This document shows positions 61,370 to 64,000 of a DNA stretch of 64,000 nucleotides, piece after piece; the stretch's first letter is position 1, and each line of letters opens with the position of its first letter. The DNA is from Maribacter arenosus. Its GTDB lineage: Bacteria > Bacteroidota > Bacteroidia > Flavobacteriales > Flavobacteriaceae. Location: NCBI RefSeq assembly GCF_014610845.1, contig NZ_JABTCG010000002.1, positions 310,001-374,000 on the forward strand. The letters run 5' to 3'. The notes below the pieces were generated by a model. It saw only the letters and a program-made list of their open reading frames with translations. It did no database searches and was not told where the DNA came from. The position numbers and the translations under genes were made by a program.

Positions 61370-62434
61370 ATGAAAAAGAACATAATATACATATTTGTAA
61401 TTGTAGTGGCATTGGCCCTGATCGCCTTTACCTTAATGAACAATAAACAGGAAAATCAAGCAAAGACAGATATCGTTGCACAGAAAAACGCTAGCGTCGC
61501 CGTAAAAGTGGATACGGTAAAAACGGAAACCAGTTCCCTCAATTTTACAGCGAATGGCAATTTTGAGCCCTTTAAAGAACTGGATTTTTCTGCGGAAAAG
61601 CCAGGTAGGGTCGTTAGGGTTTTGGTAGAAGAAGGTGATCATGTCAGAGTAGGCCAAACTTTGGCAATTGTGAGAAGTGAGCAGGTATCGGCAGAACTGC
61701 ACGCTGCCGAAGCGGCCTATCAGAATGCGTCCACAAATTTCAAACGTTTTGAAAATGCCCTAAAAACCGGTGGAGTGACCGAACAACAAATGGATCAGGC
61801 CAAGCTGACCTTGGTAACCGCACAATCGAGACTGGAACAGGCCAAGGTAAATGCAGGGGATGTCAACATAAAAGCTACGATAAAAGGAGTTGTGAACAAA
61901 CGTTATATCGAACCGGGTTCTGTTCTGGGAGCGGCAACGCCAATGTTCGAAATTGTCGATGTCTCGAAACTGAAACTAAGGGTTACGGTCAACGAGTCCC
62001 AAGTGACCAGTTTAAAAGTTGGCGACCCGGTAAATGTGAAAGCCAGTGTTTTACCTGACAGAACTTTCTTGGGGAAAATCACGTTTATAGCACCGAAATC
62101 GGATAGCAGTTTGAATTTTCCGGTGGAAATCGAGATATCGAACAATCCGGACAGCGCCTTGAAGGCGGGCATGTACGGGACGGCAACGTTTACTTCCTGG
62201 GACCGGGAAAGCAAAATGATACTGTTAGCTCCTAGAAATGCGTTCTTGGGAAGTGTAAGCAGTAACCAGGTTTTCGTGGCCGAGGATGGAGTTGCAAAAC
62301 TGACCGACGTGACGGCCGGAAGAATATTCGGTGATAAGGTCGAAATATTGGATGGTCTGGACAGCAATGAACTCGTAGTAGTTACCGGGCAGATCAATCT
62401 ACAGAACGGTTCCAAGATAGACATCATCGACTAG
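61370..62434 (+). CDS. RND efflux periplasmic adaptor (membrane fusion protein)
   Basis: 354 residues. N-terminal membrane anchor (IYIFVIVVALALIAFTLM), then barrel-sandwich, alpha hairpin, and beta-barrel domains: GRVVRVLVEEGDHVRVGQTLAIVRSEQVSAELHAAEAAYQNASTNFKRFENAL, IKGVVNKRYIEPGSVLGAATPMFEIVD, and FLGKITFIAPKSDSSLNFPVEIEI. Links the TolC-like channel to the RND permease whose gene begins 41 bp downstream. The alpha hairpin is short for the family. Confidence 0.95.
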   Translation: MKKNIIYIFVIVVALALIAFTLMNNKQENQAKTDIVAQKNASVAVKVDTVKTETSSLNFTANGNFEPFKELDFSAEKPGRVVRVLVEEGDHVRVGQTLAIVRSEQVSAELHAAEAAYQNASTNFKRFENALKTGGVTEQQMDQAKLTLVTAQSRLEQAKVNAGDVNIKATIKGVVNKRYIEPGSVLGAATPMFEIVDVSKLKLRVTVNESQVTSLKVGDPVNVKASVLPDRTFLGKITFIAPKSDSSLNFPVEIEISNNPDSALKAGMYGTATFTSWDRESKMILLAPRNAFLGSVSSNQVFVAEDGVAKLTDVTAGRIFGDKVEILDGLDSNELVVVTGQINLQNGSKIDIID

Positions 62435-62475
62435 AGCCCGACAATAACCTCAAACATTTTATTCCATACTATACT

Positions 62476-64000
62476 ATGAAATTAGCGGAAATTTCCATAA
62501 AACGGCCTTCATTGGTCATTGTGCTGTTTACCATACTTACACTCGGGGGCCTGTTCAGTTATAACCAACTGGGATATGAATTGATACCCAAATTCGACCG
62601 AAATGTCATAACCGTCGCCACTATCTACCCCGGTGCCTCGCCCAGCGAGATCGAAAATACCGTGACAAAAAAAATAGAGGATGCGGTTGCCTCCCTGGAG
62701 AACATCAAAAAAATAGAATCGCGTTCTTATGAAAGTCTTTCCACGGTTGCGATTACCTTGACGGATGATGCCAATGTTGATTTTTCCCTGAACGATGCAC
62801 AACGGAAGATCAATGCCATTATCAGTGATCTGCCCGATGATGCCAAAACACCCTCTTTAAGCAAATTTTCATTGAGCGACCTTCCGATTATGACAATTGG
62901 TGCTAATGGCACGATGGATGAAATTAAGTTTTATGACCTGATAGATAAAAAAATTGCCCCTTTGCTTTCCCGGGTCAATGGTGTGGCACAGATAAATTTG
63001 ATCGGGGGGCAAGAAAGGGAAATCCAGGTAAATTTAGATGCCGACCGACTTCAGGGATATAACCTTTCCATACCTCAGGTCCAACAGACCATCCTGGCCT
63101 CGAATTTGGATTTCCCCACAGGAAATATTCAGACCAGACAGCAAAAAATATTGATCCGATTGGCCGGAAAATATATAAGCGTTGAAGAGCTGCGCAATCT
63201 AGTGGTCGCGGATCAAGATGGCATCCAAGTGAGGCTCGGTGATATTGCGGATGTTCAGGACAGTCAAAAAACACCCGAAAAAATTGCAAGGGTAAATCAA
63301 AAAAGTGCCATCCTATTGCAGGTAATCAAGCAGTCCGATGCCAATGCCGTGGCCGTAAGCGAGGATATATTGAAACGGATAGCACAGCTCGAGACCGATT
63401 ATAAAGCCATAGACCTCAAGCTCAATGTCGCCAATGACAGTACTGTTTTTACCTTGGAGGCGGCCGATTCGGTAATCCATGACCTATTGATCGCTGTGTT
63501 ATTGGTAGCGATCGTAATGCTCTTCTTCTTGCACAGTGTAAGAAACTCGCTAATTGTAATGGTGTCCATACCCGCATCGTTGATCGCGACATTTATAGGG
63601 TTTTTGTTGTTGGACTATACCTTGAACCTAATGAGTTTATTGGGATTATCTTTGGTGGTAGGTATCTTGGTGGACGATGCCATCGTTGTACTCGAAAATA
63701 TTTACCGGCATATGGAGATGGGCAAAAACCGTGTCCGTGCGGCCTATGACGGTACCGCTGAAATCGGGGGCACAGTAACATCCATAACGTTGGTAATTGT
63801 GGTGGTCTTTTTTCCAATTGCCATGAGCAGCGGTCTGGTGTCCAAAATTATTACCCAATTTTGTGTGACCATCATAATTTCCACTTTGTTGTCCCTCCTG
63901 GCATCGTTTACCATTATTCCTTGGTTATCGTCCCGTTTTGGAAAATTGGAGCATATAACTGGTAAAAACCTGTTCGGTAGACTTATAATCAAATTCGAAA
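62476..64000 (+). CDS. RND efflux permease (AcrB/HAE1 type), 3' end outside window
   Basis: At least 508 residues visible from ATG 62476, open to the end of the window (full proteins are about 1,000-1,050). TM1 is SLVIVLFTILTLGGLFSYNQLGYELIPKFD with the family motif PGASPSEIE just after. The porter domain (LSRVNGVAQINLIGGQERE) is followed by TM2 to TM5. The proton-relay Asp-Asp pair is seen in GILVDDAIVVLENIYRH. It exports a toxic or lipophilic compound with the TolC and adaptor encoded upstream. Confidence 0.95.
   Translation, partial: MKLAEISIKRPSLVIVLFTILTLGGLFSYNQLGYELIPKFDRNVITVATIYPGASPSEIENTVTKKIEDAVASLENIKKIESRSYESLSTVAITLTDDANVDFSLNDAQRKINAIISDLPDDAKTPSLSKFSLSDLPIMTIGANGTMDEIKFYDLIDKKIAPLLSRVNGVAQINLIGGQEREIQVNLDADRLQGYNLSIPQVQQTILASNLDFPTGNIQTRQQKILIRLAGKYISVEELRNLVVADQDGIQVRLGDIADVQDSQKTPEKIARVNQKSAILLQVIKQSDANAVAVSEDILKRIAQLETDYKAIDLKLNVANDSTVFTLEAADSVIHDLLIAVLLVAIVMLFFLHSVRNSLIVMVSIPASLIATFIGFLLLDYTLNLMSLLGLSLVVGILVDDAIVVLENIYRHMEMGKNRVRAAYDGTAEIGGTVTSITLVIVVVFFPIAMSSGLVSKIITQFCVTIIISTLLSLLASFTIIPWLSSRFGKLEHITGKNLFGRLIIKFE

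Noticed and set aside
1-64000. CRISPR arrays, rRNA genes and complete insertion sequences
   Set aside because: No regularly spaced repeat arrays, rRNA sequence or transposase gene was seen in the window.

Overview
The window looks like a chromosome segment of a marine-type member of the Flavobacteriaceae (Bacteroidota). The sequence evidence is roughly 40% GC DNA, -7 promoter elements of the Bacteroidota form TAnnTTTG, lipoboxes and secreted enzymes typical of the group, a short-chain L-threonine dehydrogenase of the Flavobacterium type, and a Bacteroidota-style integrase and MobA/MobC pair. I cannot place it to genus. The sequence starts inside a serine hydrolase gene and ends inside an RND efflux pump gene.

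Regions. (1) 1-12.5 kb is mostly single housekeeping or hydrolytic genes: a serine hydrolase, ssb with an unusual repeat array upstream, a GH2 beta-mannosidase lipoprotein, a DUF6265-like protein, a zinc-ribbon protein, a CBS protein, a membrane M28 peptidase coupled to a YeeZ-like SDR, and tdh. (2) 12.7-17.0 kb is a periplasmic PaoABC-type molybdo-iron-sulfur flavoenzyme operon ending in a small cysteine-containing protein. (3) 17.1-20.8 kb is a reverse-strand polyamine operon: arginine decarboxylase, agmatinase, a bacterial deoxyhypusine-synthase-like protein and an acidic-tailed protein. (4) 22.0-26.9 kb holds tRNA-Arg(CCT), a three-gene sugar operon (DUF4434, AGE epimerase, secreted FAD oxidoreductase) and a RidA-family lipoprotein. 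(5) 27.1-31.4 kb has very small membrane ORFs, then a translationally coupled operon of coiled-coil protein, Roadblock-like protein, Ras-like GTPase and hybrid histidine kinase. (6) 31.8-38.4 kb is a run of small stress or accessory proteins (DUF1801, YdeI, VOC, SRPBCC, DUF1569, cupin) with two AraC-type regulators. (7) 38.5-about 45 kb is a small mobilizable element beside a truncated tRNA-Asn att site. It has a tyrosine integrase, MobA, MobC, an excisionase-like HTH protein, an unknown cargo gene, and two diverged 175-bp copies of a structured element whose stems are kept by compensatory changes. (8) 45.3-55.1 kb is a reverse-strand glycan operon (ThuA-PQQ-PKD-cytochrome fusion, GH20, ThuA, a 33-aa peptide, GH3) facing a Nudix-type regulator, with a perfect 25-bp palindrome between them. 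(9) 55.4-64 kb holds an HD-domain protein, a frameshifted universal stress protein, two TetR regulators, an LpxL-like acyltransferase and a thioesterase-TolC-adaptor-RND pump operon with a TetR-like operator.

The strongest candidates for something undescribed are the paired 175-bp structured elements (43331-43505 and 44841-45015) and the GTPase/Roadblock/histidine-kinase operon (28099-31332). Smaller leads are the 10-bp iterations upstream of ssb, several genes shorter than 80 codons inside operons, and the universal stress protein frameshift. All assignments come from reading the sequence; no database search was run.
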